A stretch of 6,298 nt of DNA. It comes from Candidatus Latescibacteria bacterium 4484_7 (GTDB taxonomy: Bacteria > Krumholzibacteriota > Krumholzibacteriia > Krumholzibacteriales > Krumholzibacteriaceae). The stretch's first letter is position 1. Every line of letters starts with the position of its first letter. The stretch spans positions 1-6,298 of the forward strand of contig NATK01000096.1 of assembly GCA_002085285.1 (NCBI GenBank). The letters are read 5' to 3'. The position numbers and the translations under genes were made by a program. This document shows, in pieces, positions 1-5,927 of the stretch. The notes beneath the pieces were generated by a model. The model was not told the DNA's origin, searched no databases, and saw only the letters and a list, made by a program, of their open reading frames with translations.

Positions 1-1430
1 ACTCTGCACCACGAAGTGATATCCCGTTTGCTGTGTGCATCGAGGATCCCCACGAGGTCATCCCAGGTCGCATTGGAATATTTGAACCGTGAAAGATATT
101 CCCTTATCGCCGCCTCGAAGTTCCTTTCACCCATCATTTCCTCGAGCTGATTCAACATCACTGGCGGCTTGTGGTATATGATATTGCCATAGAGTGAGCC
201 GGCCATTGCAAGGTTCTCGAGCGGCTGCTTCACGGGGTGAGTCCCGTCGGTGCGGTCCACATCGTAGAGCGCCTCCATATGCGAAGAAAAGAATAGAAGC
301 CTGTGGTTGACACGGGGGAAGAGGGGCTTTACGATCTTGTCCGCCATGAACTGAGCGAACGCCTCCTTGAGCCACACGTCGTCGAACCATTTCATCGTGA
401 CGAGGTCACCGAACCACATGTGCGACGTCTCGTGACTTATCACGGACGCCCTGCGCAGAAGCTCGAGCTCGGTGGGATTTTCATCGAGCAGCACCCTCTC
501 CGCCCTGTAGAGAATTGCTCCAGGGTGCTCCATGCCGCTGTAAGTGAAAGAGGGAACGAGAACGAAGGCGAATTTGGCGAATGGGTAGGGAATGCCCGTG
601 TATCGCTCGAGCCAGTCGAGCGCATTGAAGTGGAGTCGAAAGAGCTCGGCGGAGTTCTTCCGGACCTTTGCAGAATCCGCCGGCAGATAGTACATGGTGA
701 TCGTTCGCCCGCCAACCTCTTCGCTCGTATTCTCCAGACGGCCCGCAGCAAACGAAAAGAGATAGGTGCTCAGAGGAACCGTTTCTTTGAAGGTAACGAT
801 CCTCCTGTGCCTTTCAGAATTCATCGATTCGAGTGGGTAGTTTGCAACGGCCGTCCAGTCTTCGGGCAGATCGAGTGTGAGACGAAAACGAGCCTTGATA
901 TCGGGCTGATCGAAACAGGGCAACGCAAATCTGGCTTTATCGGGAACAAATAGAGTATAGAGATAATCATCCTCTCTGTGCAGGGGCCTTTCATCCGGGT
1001 AAAAGACAACCTCGATCCTATTTTGCCCGGCACGGAGCTCTCTGTCGTCCACAAGGATATGTTCATTCACCAAATAGAAAGGCACATCCCTTCCAGCCCT
1101 CTTAACCGACTCGACACCCTTGCCGGCAAAATCGATGACGAGCCTGGAATCGAGACGCCGAAGCTCGAACGATATCACTACCTTACCCTTAATCGGCTTG
1201 CCTTTTCTTATTATATAGGAAACATCGTAACCAACATTCCGTATGGAGGCAGACCTCTCTTCGGCAAGCCTCAACGACACACCTCTCTCAACGGCCTGCG
1301 TCTTCGAAGACATGGTGCCGGCCCCCAAGCCAATCGTGATTGAAAGAGCCATCAACACAGATGCTACAGCAATCGCAACGATGGCGACGAGAGGCTGCCC
1401 GCTATTGTTCTTTCCTCCGGGTCCTTTCAT
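1..1430 (-). CDS. M1-family zinc aminopeptidase, membrane-anchored or exported (3' end beyond window)
   Basis: The gene encodes a gluzincin metallopeptidase that should remove N-terminal residues from peptides. 476 residues are visible and the C-terminal part lies beyond the left edge. Seen: HETSH at 333-337, then exactly 18 residues to E356, the HEXXH-X18-E zinc site (H333, H337, E356; E334 catalytic). GMEHPG at 299-304 sits where M1 enzymes carry the GXMEN exopeptidase motif; E301 is kept but the Asn is His, a variant I recall from bacterial M1 subgroups. CFDQPD begins at 172, and Y419 in IIYHK is placed like the transition-state-stabilising Tyr. Residues about 14-38 are hydrophobic after a short Lys-containing N-terminus, so the enzyme is a signal-anchored or secreted protein facing outside the cytoplasm. 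The start at 1430 is preceded by AGAAAGG at suitable spacing. It is divergent from the SPFH gene with 89 bp between. The family is secure; the natural substrate is unknown. Confidence 0.96.
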   Translation of the reverse strand, partial: MKGPGGKNNSGQPLVAIVAIAVASVLMALSITIGLGAGTMSSKTQAVERGVSLRLAEERSASIRNVGYDVSYIIRKGKPIKGKVVISFELRRLDSRLVIDFAGKGVESVKRAGRDVPFYLVNEHILVDDRELRAGQNRIEVVFYPDERPLHREDDYLYTLFVPDKARFALPCFDQPDIKARFRLTLDLPEDWTAVANYPLESMNSERHRRIVTFKETVPLSTYLFSFAAGRLENTSEEVGGRTITMYYLPADSAKVRKNSAELFRLHFNALDWLERYTGIPYPFAKFAFVLVPSFTYSGMEHPGAILYRAERVLLDENPTELELLRRASVISHETSHMWFGDLVTMKWFDDVWLKEAFAQFMADKIVKPLFPRVNHRLLFFSSHMEALYDVDRTDGTHPVKQPLENLAMAGSLYGNIIYHKPPVMLNQLEEMMGERNFEAAIREYLSRFKYSNATWDDLVGILDAHSKRDITSWCR

Positions 1431-1472
1431 CTTACACGCCTTTCTGCATACACTTGGCATCTACCTTGCTGG

Positions 1473-1503
1473 TTTTGAATATTCAGCCGATTATCATTCA
1501 AAA
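1473..1503. promoter_or_regulatory. Inverted repeat in divergent intergenic region, candidate operator
   Basis: Perfect 8-bp arms TTTTGAAT (1473-1480) and ATTCAAAA (1496-1503) are separated by 15 bp. The left arm also overlaps a 10-bp palindrome, TGAATATTCA (1476-1485), so the TGAAT half-site occurs three times. The element lies between the divergent aminopeptidase and SPFH start codons and ends just before the SPFH ribosome-binding site. It could be an operator or promoter element acting on either gene. No convincing -35/-10 pair was found on either strand. AT-rich spacers produce such dyads by chance, so a regulatory role is only an inference. Confidence 0.35.
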
Positions 1504-1507
1504 TCAC

Positions 1508-1514
1508 AAGGAGG
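1508..1514 (+). promoter_or_regulatory. Shine-Dalgarno site fixing the SPFH start
   Basis: AAGGAGG is a full-consensus ribosome-binding site five bases upstream of the ATG at 1520. It decides the start: the reading frame stays open further upstream to an ATG at 1340, but that extension would run antisense through the aminopeptidase N-terminus and has no family similarity. Confidence 0.92.
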
Positions 1515-1519
1515 ATAAC

Positions 1520-2674
1520 ATGTCTCAGTTCTTAGAGGTACTCGAATTTTTCGATCTCAAAGGCGATGAGATCGTTCACAGGATTCCACCAGAAGGCTCG
1601 GCCGAGATCAAGCTCGGAGCTCAACTCGTCGTCCGGGACAACCAGTCGGCGGTATTCTTCAAGGACGGACGAGGCCTCGATGTGTTCGGCCCCGGACGAC
1701 ATACGCTTTCCAGCAAGAACCTGCCGATATTGACCAAGGTGCTCTCTCTCCCGTGGGGATTCAAGAGCCCGTTCAGGACCGAGGTCTACTTCGTAAACAT
1801 GAAGACTTTTCTCAATCAGAAATGGGGGACAAAAGAACCTGTCGCATTCAAGGACAGCAAATTGGGGCTGGTCCGTTTACGCGCATTCGGCGTCTATACG
1901 TTCAAGGTCGTTGAGCCGGTCCTCTTCATAAATACGGTCGTTGGAACTCAGGGCGTCTATACGAGCGAGATGATAGACGACTACCTGCGTGATGTTATCG
2001 TTGCAAGGATCAACGATCTCTTCGGCGAAAAGCTCGACACGATATTCGATCTGCCCCGCGACTACGACGAGCTGGCAGCAGAGATCAAAGAAAGGCTCGT
2101 CGAAAACTTCCGGAAATATGGCCTCGAGCTAATAGACTTCTTTATCAATTCAATAACGCCGCCCGAAGAGGTGCAGCGGATGATAGACGAACGAAGCGGA
2201 CTCGAGGCTGTGGGCAACCTCGACGACTTCTTCAAGTTCAAGGCTGCAAAGGCGATGGGCGATGCCGCTTCTGCTGGAGAATCCGGTGCCGGGTCCGCCG
2301 CCGCAGGCGGCATGGGGATAGGAGTAGGCGCGGGCCTCGGAATGATGATACCGGGCATGCTCGCAGGCAAAACAACAACTGCAGCAACTCAAGAAACGAG
2401 GCTCGAAGAGAGGATAAAGTGCCCAAAATGCCACAACGAGGTGCCGGCGGGCTCACGCTTCTGCCCAAACTGCGGCGCCCAGCTCGTCGCTCTCAATCGA
2501 TGCCCCTACTGCCAGGCAGAGCTTCCCGCCGAAGCGAAGTTCTGCTCGAACTGCGGGCGCAGACTCGATGAACCGCTCATCTGCCCCCACTGCGGAACGA
2601 AGCTCCCACCGGGAACGAAGTTCTGTACGAACTGCGGTGAGCGCGTCGAAGAGGAAAATGATTCGGACAAGTAG
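1520..2674 (+). CDS. SPFH/band-7 protein with three C-terminal zinc ribbons (YdjI / virion-core-like family)
   Basis: This 384-residue protein belongs to the SPFH superfamily (stomatin, prohibitin, flotillin, HflK/C), in the branch typified by Bacillus subtilis YdjI and often labelled 'virion core protein-like'. SPFH proteins oligomerise on membranes and scaffold or protect membrane regions. Seen: a beta-rich SPFH core at about 30-225 with GPGRHTL (57-63), SPF (83-85) and KWGT (101-104), which I recognise as typical of this branch. A helical stretch follows to about 250, then a Gly/Met-rich hydrophobic segment at 264-283. Three zinc ribbons follow, each C-x2-C-x10-C-x2-C: C301/304/315/318, C328/331/342/345, C355/358/369/372. 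They repeat with an exact 27-residue period. No N-terminal membrane helix is visible, so membrane contact probably depends on the SPFH domain, the Gly-rich segment or partners. It is the first of four co-directional genes; the other three also carry zinc ribbons. The family call is firm; the cellular role is inferred. Confidence 0.95.
   Translation: MSQFLEVLEFFDLKGDEIVHRIPPEGSAEIKLGAQLVVRDNQSAVFFKDGRGLDVFGPGRHTLSSKNLPILTKVLSLPWGFKSPFRTEVYFVNMKTFLNQKWGTKEPVAFKDSKLGLVRLRAFGVYTFKVVEPVLFINTVVGTQGVYTSEMIDDYLRDVIVARINDLFGEKLDTIFDLPRDYDELAAEIKERLVENFRKYGLELIDFFINSITPPEEVQRMIDERSGLEAVGNLDDFFKFKAAKAMGDAASAGESGAGSAAAGGMGIGVGAGLGMMIPGMLAGKTTTAATQETRLEERIKCPKCHNEVPAGSRFCPNCGAQLVALNRCPYCQAELPAEAKFCSNCGRRLDEPLICPHCGTKLPPGTKFCTNCGERVEEENDSDK
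2420..2635 (+). repeat. Tandem zinc-ribbon repeat units inside the SPFH gene (81-nt period)
   Basis: Three successive ribbon units begin at 2420, 2501 and 2582, an exact 81-nt (27-codon) period. Cysteine spacing is identical in all three. Units two and three are also close at DNA level around CGAAGTTCTG, whereas unit one is more diverged. This suggests stepwise internal duplication rather than three separate acquisitions. Confidence 0.85.
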
Positions 2675-2699
2675 CGGTGGCTCGGTCGGGAGAATGATC

Positions 2700-2717
2700 A
2701 GGGCAAGCAATTGAACG
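2700..2717 (+). repeat. Leader element copy 1, upstream of the first zinc-ribbon membrane gene
   Basis: The 18-nt block AGGGCAAGCAATTGAACG ends nine bases before the ATG at 2727. It matches positions 3514-3532 upstream of the next gene with two substitutions and one single-base indel. TTGAACG begins exactly 16 nt before the ATG in both copies, and both contain an in-frame TGA there. It may contribute to ribosome binding, carry a regulatory site, or be left over from duplication of the gene with its leader. Confidence 0.6.
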
Positions 2718-2726
2718 GGAATACCT

Positions 2727-3467
2727 ATGCAGGTCAAATGCAACATATGCGGCGGGATAAACGATATCTATCCGGGTGAGCGAATCCTCCGATGTGAATA
2801 TTGCGGCAACTCTCTTTCGATAGAAAGGGGCAAGGGACCGGAGCACCTCGTCCTTCTCCACGAAAGAGACGATAAAATGGCAATTGAAGCAGCCACATCG
2901 TTCATCATGGAGAAAACGAAGAGAACAGTTACATGCACCGGAACATCCCTCCATCTCGTTCCATTCGTTGTAAAGGGGAACAGCCCGTCCGGCACCTCAG
3001 AGGCTGCGACCAGCAAGAAGCCTTTCAGCGGCCTTAGGGTCGTTCAGCCCGCCGGAAGATTCGTCTTCTTCGAAGACTTCATCACCCAGGCCACGGAAGG
3101 CAAAACATTCCAAAAGAGCGATACAGAAGCGTATGAAACGATTCGGTTCGAGGGGAACGCAAGCGGGGCGCTGAGGATCGTCCACATTCCGATATACATC
3201 GTCTCCTACAGATGCGGCAACCGGGAGGGTGAGGCATTGGTCACCGCGGAGAGCTGGCAGGTAACAGACAGCGATCTTCCGCCTGCGATGGAGAAGGAGT
3301 TCGACACATCTAAGCTCATACTGCCTGTTTCGCTCTTTCTGATATTCACCGCCGCTGGATTTACGGCGAAATCGTTCTTCGCAGGTGCGCTGCTAGTAAT
3401 CGGCGGATCGGGGCTTTCGTATCTAATCCTTGCGCTGAGACAAAGGTTGAACGCCTCGCGCCCTTAG
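2727..3467 (+). CDS. Short zinc-ribbon protein with C-terminal membrane hairpin
   Basis: Function unknown; 246 residues. Seen: an N-terminal zinc ribbon with C5, C8, C23 and C26 (C-x2-C-x14-C-x2-C), followed by CGNSLSI. Next comes a mixed domain with LVPF (77-80) and IPIYIVSY (154-161), then two hydrophobic segments at about 198-214 and 217-237, giving a hairpin with a short basic tail. It is collinear with the next gene product: YCGxSL, GP after the ribbon, VPF, KPFS (98-101) and PIYxxSY occur in the same order, so the two are paralogues. Compared with that paralogue it is about 90 residues shorter, and the DG-EG loop after the SY motif is not preserved. The topology probably leaves the ribbon in the cytoplasm beside the SPFH protein. 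The start is well bounded: an in-frame TGA at 2712 leaves 2727 as the first ATG, with GGGA at 2717-2720 as a modest ribosome-binding site. It begins 52 nt after the SPFH gene. A YdjG-like role is possible but not shown. Confidence 0.87.
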   Translation: MQVKCNICGGINDIYPGERILRCEYCGNSLSIERGKGPEHLVLLHERDDKMAIEAATSFIMEKTKRTVTCTGTSLHLVPFVVKGNSPSGTSEAATSKKPFSGLRVVQPAGRFVFFEDFITQATEGKTFQKSDTEAYETIRFEGNASGALRIVHIPIYIVSYRCGNREGEALVTAESWQVTDSDLPPAMEKEFDTSKLILPVSLFLIFTAAGFTAKSFFAGALLVIGGSGLSYLILALRQRLNASRP

Positions 3468-3513
3468 TTAGGGAAATAGCATTCGAACGAACGAGGGGAA
3501 AAAACAAAGGTAT

Positions 3514-3532
3514 AGGGCAGGCCATTTGAACG
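3514..3532 (+). repeat. Leader element copy 2, upstream of the second zinc-ribbon membrane gene
   Basis: This 19-nt block matches the leader at 2700-2717 almost base for base and ends nine bases before the ATG at 3542. It overlaps the start of the likely ribosome-binding site GAGG at 3532-3535. Beyond the block the two intergenic regions do not look alike, so the similarity is local. Confidence 0.6.
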
Positions 3533-3541
3533 AGGCACGGA

Positions 3542-4549
3542 ATGATACTCAATGCTGAGCATAAAAAGGCAGAGAGAGAAAAAATCGAGACGATTGGCTT
3601 CAAATGCCCTCTTTGCGGAGGATCTCTCGACGTCGAAGAAGGCCTGAAGAGCATCAAGTGCCGATACTGCGGATCGAGCCTCTACATATCCGCTCAGGAA
3701 GGCCCGGCAAATTACTATGCACGGTGCAGGATAAACGAAGGCAAGGCGAAGCACGCTGCGATCTCATACCTGCTGCGTGAAAGCTCGCACAATGTGGGCG
3801 GAATGAACACATCGATCATCGAATGCAAACTAGTTCACGTGCCGTTCTGGAGAATGCACGGCAGGCTCATCGGCTGGATAGCCGGGGAGACTCTCGAGAA
3901 GGAGATGCAGGAGATAGAGGCATCCGGCCCGAGAGGAAGCGCTGTGAAGCGCTACAAGATCGGCTCCAAAAGGAAACCCTTCTCGAAGCTCGTATTCAAA
4001 CACATCGAATGGAGCGCGCCGGCCGCCTACGTTCCGCACCTACAAATGCAGGGCGTGTCCCTAAAAGCAACGATGCTGAGGTGGGAAGTGCTCGACCATT
4101 CCCTCAAGACGAGGCAAAACTTCGCCCTACCTACGATGAGCGAAGAAAAGGCTGAAAGCGACGCCTACAAATACCTAACAAAGGTAGTAGCACCTACGGG
4201 AACTATCGTAAGATCTGGACGTTTCAAGCTGTTCGACAACGACATCTCCGTGTACTATTACCCGATATACTTCATCAGCTACAAGCACAGAAACAGGATC
4301 TTCACCATCACCGTCGACGGCGTCGAGGGAAGAGTCATGGGCGGTGCTGTTCCCTATAAGCCGAGGCAGAATGTAAAAAATATCGTCCTCATACCAGCCG
4401 CTGCCGCATTAATGACAATTCTATTTCCTCCACTGCCGCTCATCGCCCTCGGCATACTCTATGTCGTGGACACATTGACGATGAGCAAAAGGCCTGCGCC
4501 AATCGATTGGCTCACGGCGAGGTGCGCGGCATGGTTTGGAGAAGGCTGA
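3542..4549 (+). CDS. Zinc-ribbon protein with C-terminal membrane hairpin, fullest member of the trio
   Basis: Function unknown; 335 residues. Seen: a charged N-terminal helix (1-18), then a zinc ribbon with C22, C25, C40 and C43 (C-x2-C-x14-C-x2-C). HVPFW (99-103) is followed by GRLIGW, then SAPAAYVP (158-165), then YPIYFISY (240-247) and VDGVEGRVMGG (258-268). Two hydrophobic segments at about 281-295 and 298-314 form a membrane hairpin, with a basic/aromatic tail. From general knowledge this order, ribbon - hPFW - hhPA - hhPhYhhxY - xDGxxGxVxG, resembles a widespread bacterial family of ribbon proteins annotated as TFIIB-type zinc ribbon-containing, whose C-terminal motif is commonly VNGxTG. 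Despite that label it is not a transcription factor by any evidence here. It keeps more of those motifs than its two neighbours. GAGG at 3532-3535 precedes the start by six bases. Its stop abuts the next gene's possible TTG start, suggesting translational coupling. Confidence 0.88.
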   Translation: MILNAEHKKAEREKIETIGFKCPLCGGSLDVEEGLKSIKCRYCGSSLYISAQEGPANYYARCRINEGKAKHAAISYLLRESSHNVGGMNTSIIECKLVHVPFWRMHGRLIGWIAGETLEKEMQEIEASGPRGSAVKRYKIGSKRKPFSKLVFKHIEWSAPAAYVPHLQMQGVSLKATMLRWEVLDHSLKTRQNFALPTMSEEKAESDAYKYLTKVVAPTGTIVRSGRFKLFDNDISVYYYPIYFISYKHRNRIFTITVDGVEGRVMGGAVPYKPRQNVKNIVLIPAAAALMTILFPPLPLIALGILYVVDTLTMSKRPAPIDWLTARCAAWFGEG

Positions 4550-5440
4550 TTGGATGGTCGAAAGATGAAGAACGATGCGAAAATACTCCCCCTGAGGTGC
4601 AAGAATTGCGGCGCCGAACTTCCCGTGATGGGACAGTACGTCACCTTTCAGTGTCCGTCCTGTCGCAGGCACTGGCTCCTCGGTGAGGACGGACTCCAAC
4701 CGCTCGAGATATCGAGAGCGGCGGCCCCGGGAGACTATGCCCATCGACACAATCTCCCCGAAGACGCTTCTGTCGAAGGCGCGATCTACATCCCCTTCTG
4801 GATCATTCCAGTCGATACCCGTCCGTTCGTCGAAGGCATACGACGACTAATGGATGAGATCGCCAAGAGCACAGAAAAATTGATAAAAAGAAGTGCCGAT
4901 GTTAAAAGAGATGAAAAAGAAGACCTCTTCTCGATAAACTTCGATTACCGGAGAAGGGAAGAAAGGGTGTTCAGTACATCAACGATTCTCGCCGACAGTG
5001 CAGCCGAATCGGATCTGCCCCAAACGAGCGAGGTAAACTTTCTCTTGAAAAAATTTTCCGACACAACACGCCTCAATATCTTCGTGCCCGCGTTCCTGTC
5101 GGTCAATCCATACGCATATATAAAGGTCGGGAGGCTAATGACCGTGCACCAGCCCGAGTTCAGGCTCGTCCACTCGAACGACTCCATGAGCCCCATACTC
5201 TGCGCCCTTACAAAATCGGTCGCCATGGATCTGACCGATTTCATCTTCATCGCCACGCTCCCGGAGAGGATTCAGCGTGCAGGCAAACTGGTCGAGGCAA
5301 TCCACCTCGAGACATCGGGCGAAGCCGTGCTGATAGAATTCCCATTCACCCTCGAAGGCCATTATCTCACAAGCCTACACGGGGGCTTTTCGGTCTCGAG
5401 AAAACTCGTCTCGCTCGATTGGCAGAGAGAAACGGTTTAG
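4550..5440 (+). CDS. Zinc-ribbon protein without visible membrane segment, diverged member of the trio
   Basis: Function unknown; up to 296 residues. Seen (numbering from the TTG): a zinc ribbon with C17, C20, C35 and C38, with the same x14 spacing as the two upstream genes, followed by HWLL. IPFW (81-84) matches the HVPFW site of the preceding paralogue. A highly charged, probably helical region spans about 94-138 and may form a coiled coil. FVPAF (178-182) parallels SAPAAY, and EFPFTLEGHYLT to HGGF (263-280) is a weak counterpart of the C-terminal PIY/DG-EG block. No hydrophobic stretch is long enough to span a membrane, unlike the two sisters, so it may be a soluble partner held by ribbon or SPFH contacts. 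The start is uncertain: TTG at 4550 directly follows the upstream stop with GGAGAAGG four bases before it, and ATG at 4565 has GGATGG seven bases before it. Both fit coupling to the upstream gene. Confidence 0.85.
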   Translation: MDGRKMKNDAKILPLRCKNCGAELPVMGQYVTFQCPSCRRHWLLGEDGLQPLEISRAAAPGDYAHRHNLPEDASVEGAIYIPFWIIPVDTRPFVEGIRRLMDEIAKSTEKLIKRSADVKRDEKEDLFSINFDYRRREERVFSTSTILADSAAESDLPQTSEVNFLLKKFSDTTRLNIFVPAFLSVNPYAYIKVGRLMTVHQPEFRLVHSNDSMSPILCALTKSVAMDLTDFIFIATLPERIQRAGKLVEAIHLETSGEAVLIEFPFTLEGHYLTSLHGGFSVSRKLVSLDWQRETV

Positions 5441-5454
5441 GCATCCAGCTCCCG

Positions 5455-5550
5455 CAATCATCGAAGCCCGAGCCTTGACTGCGGTATTCTGATTCTTTCC
5501 ATCAATCATCGAAGCCCGAGCCTTGACTGCGGTATTCTGATTCTTTCCAT
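5455..5550. repeat. Perfect tandem duplication, 2 x 48 bp
   Basis: Copies at 5455-5502 and 5503-5550 are identical over all 48 bases and lie head to tail with no spacer. The array starts 15 bp after the stop of the last zinc-ribbon gene. The unit has no strong internal dyad and no T-run, so it does not look like a terminator. It could be a minisatellite (variable number between strains), a recent slippage duplication or an assembly artefact. Confidence 0.95.
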
Positions 5551-5927
5551 ACCCGCTTTCACCGCATGCGCTTGCGCGTACGATAGGCGCCGCCGCCTCT
5601 AAACACCAATGCGCCTCCCCACCAGGCAAACACGCCCAAGATGTACCGGCTACACGCGACGAGCGCCTTCCCCTTCCGCAAACCGCTCAAAAATTCAATT
5701 CATTTTTACGTTCGATTTGACGAAGAGTAATTGGAGGTGCCACCTCACAAGAAAGAAGAGCACAAACGATCAAATAAATCGAATGGAGGGGGAAGGTTAC
5801 GAACACCAGACTCATCGATGAGGAGAAAAGGAGCAAAGCGCCCGCCGAAGAGGGCGGTGTAACTACGGTCGGAGACGAAAGTTCCAACCCTCCGGCCGGA
5901 GAAGAAAGATTCGCCGGGCGAACCGAA
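5551..5927 (+). other. Non-coding stretch upstream of the flippase gene
   Basis: No supported gene lies in these 377 bases. It contains a 13-bp dyad, GAGGTG-C-CACCTC (5734-5746), which could be an operator but is short. A purine-rich, Shine-Dalgarno-like GGAGGGGGAAGG (5785-5796) is not followed by a usable start codon in the flippase frame. That frame is open from 5778 onward, but no ATG, GTG or TTG occurs until 5928. No convincing promoter, terminator or RNA gene was seen. Confidence 0.5.

Noticed and set aside
303..953. 216-codon plus-strand open frame
   Set aside because: It lies antisense to the aminopeptidase, whose frame carries the complete HEXXH-X18-E site and other family motifs across this stretch. 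The translation has no recognisable domain.
978..1343. 121-codon plus-strand open frame
   Set aside because: It is antisense to the aminopeptidase N-terminal region, with no ribosome-binding site or family resemblance.
1340..1519. 60-residue N-terminal extension of the SPFH protein
   Set aside because: The extension overlaps the divergent aminopeptidase and its spacer. The ATG at 1520 has a perfect AAGGAGG at ideal spacing, and SPFH similarity begins just after it.
2727..5440. Annotation of the ribbon proteins as TFIIB-like transcription factors
   Set aside because: Only the short zinc ribbon resembles TFIIB. There is no cyclin-like repeat region, and two of the three proteins are membrane anchored.
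5455..5550. CRISPR array
   Set aside because: The two 48-bp units abut with no spacer between them, the unit lacks a CRISPR-like dyad, and no cas genes are in the window.
5375..5629. 84-codon minus-strand frame with a repeated 16-residue peptide
   Set aside because: The peptide repeat simply reflects the 48-bp DNA duplication being a multiple of three; part of the frame is antisense to the end of the third zinc-ribbon gene.
5717..5745. Promoter with TTGACG as -35 box
   Set aside because: At 16-18 bp downstream the sequence is GC-rich (CCACCT), with nothing resembling a -10 box.
5609..5821. 70-codon plus-strand open frame upstream of the flippase
   Set aside because: It has a composition unlike the neighbouring genes, no ribosome-binding site at its start and no recognisable domain, and it ends inside the flippase leader.
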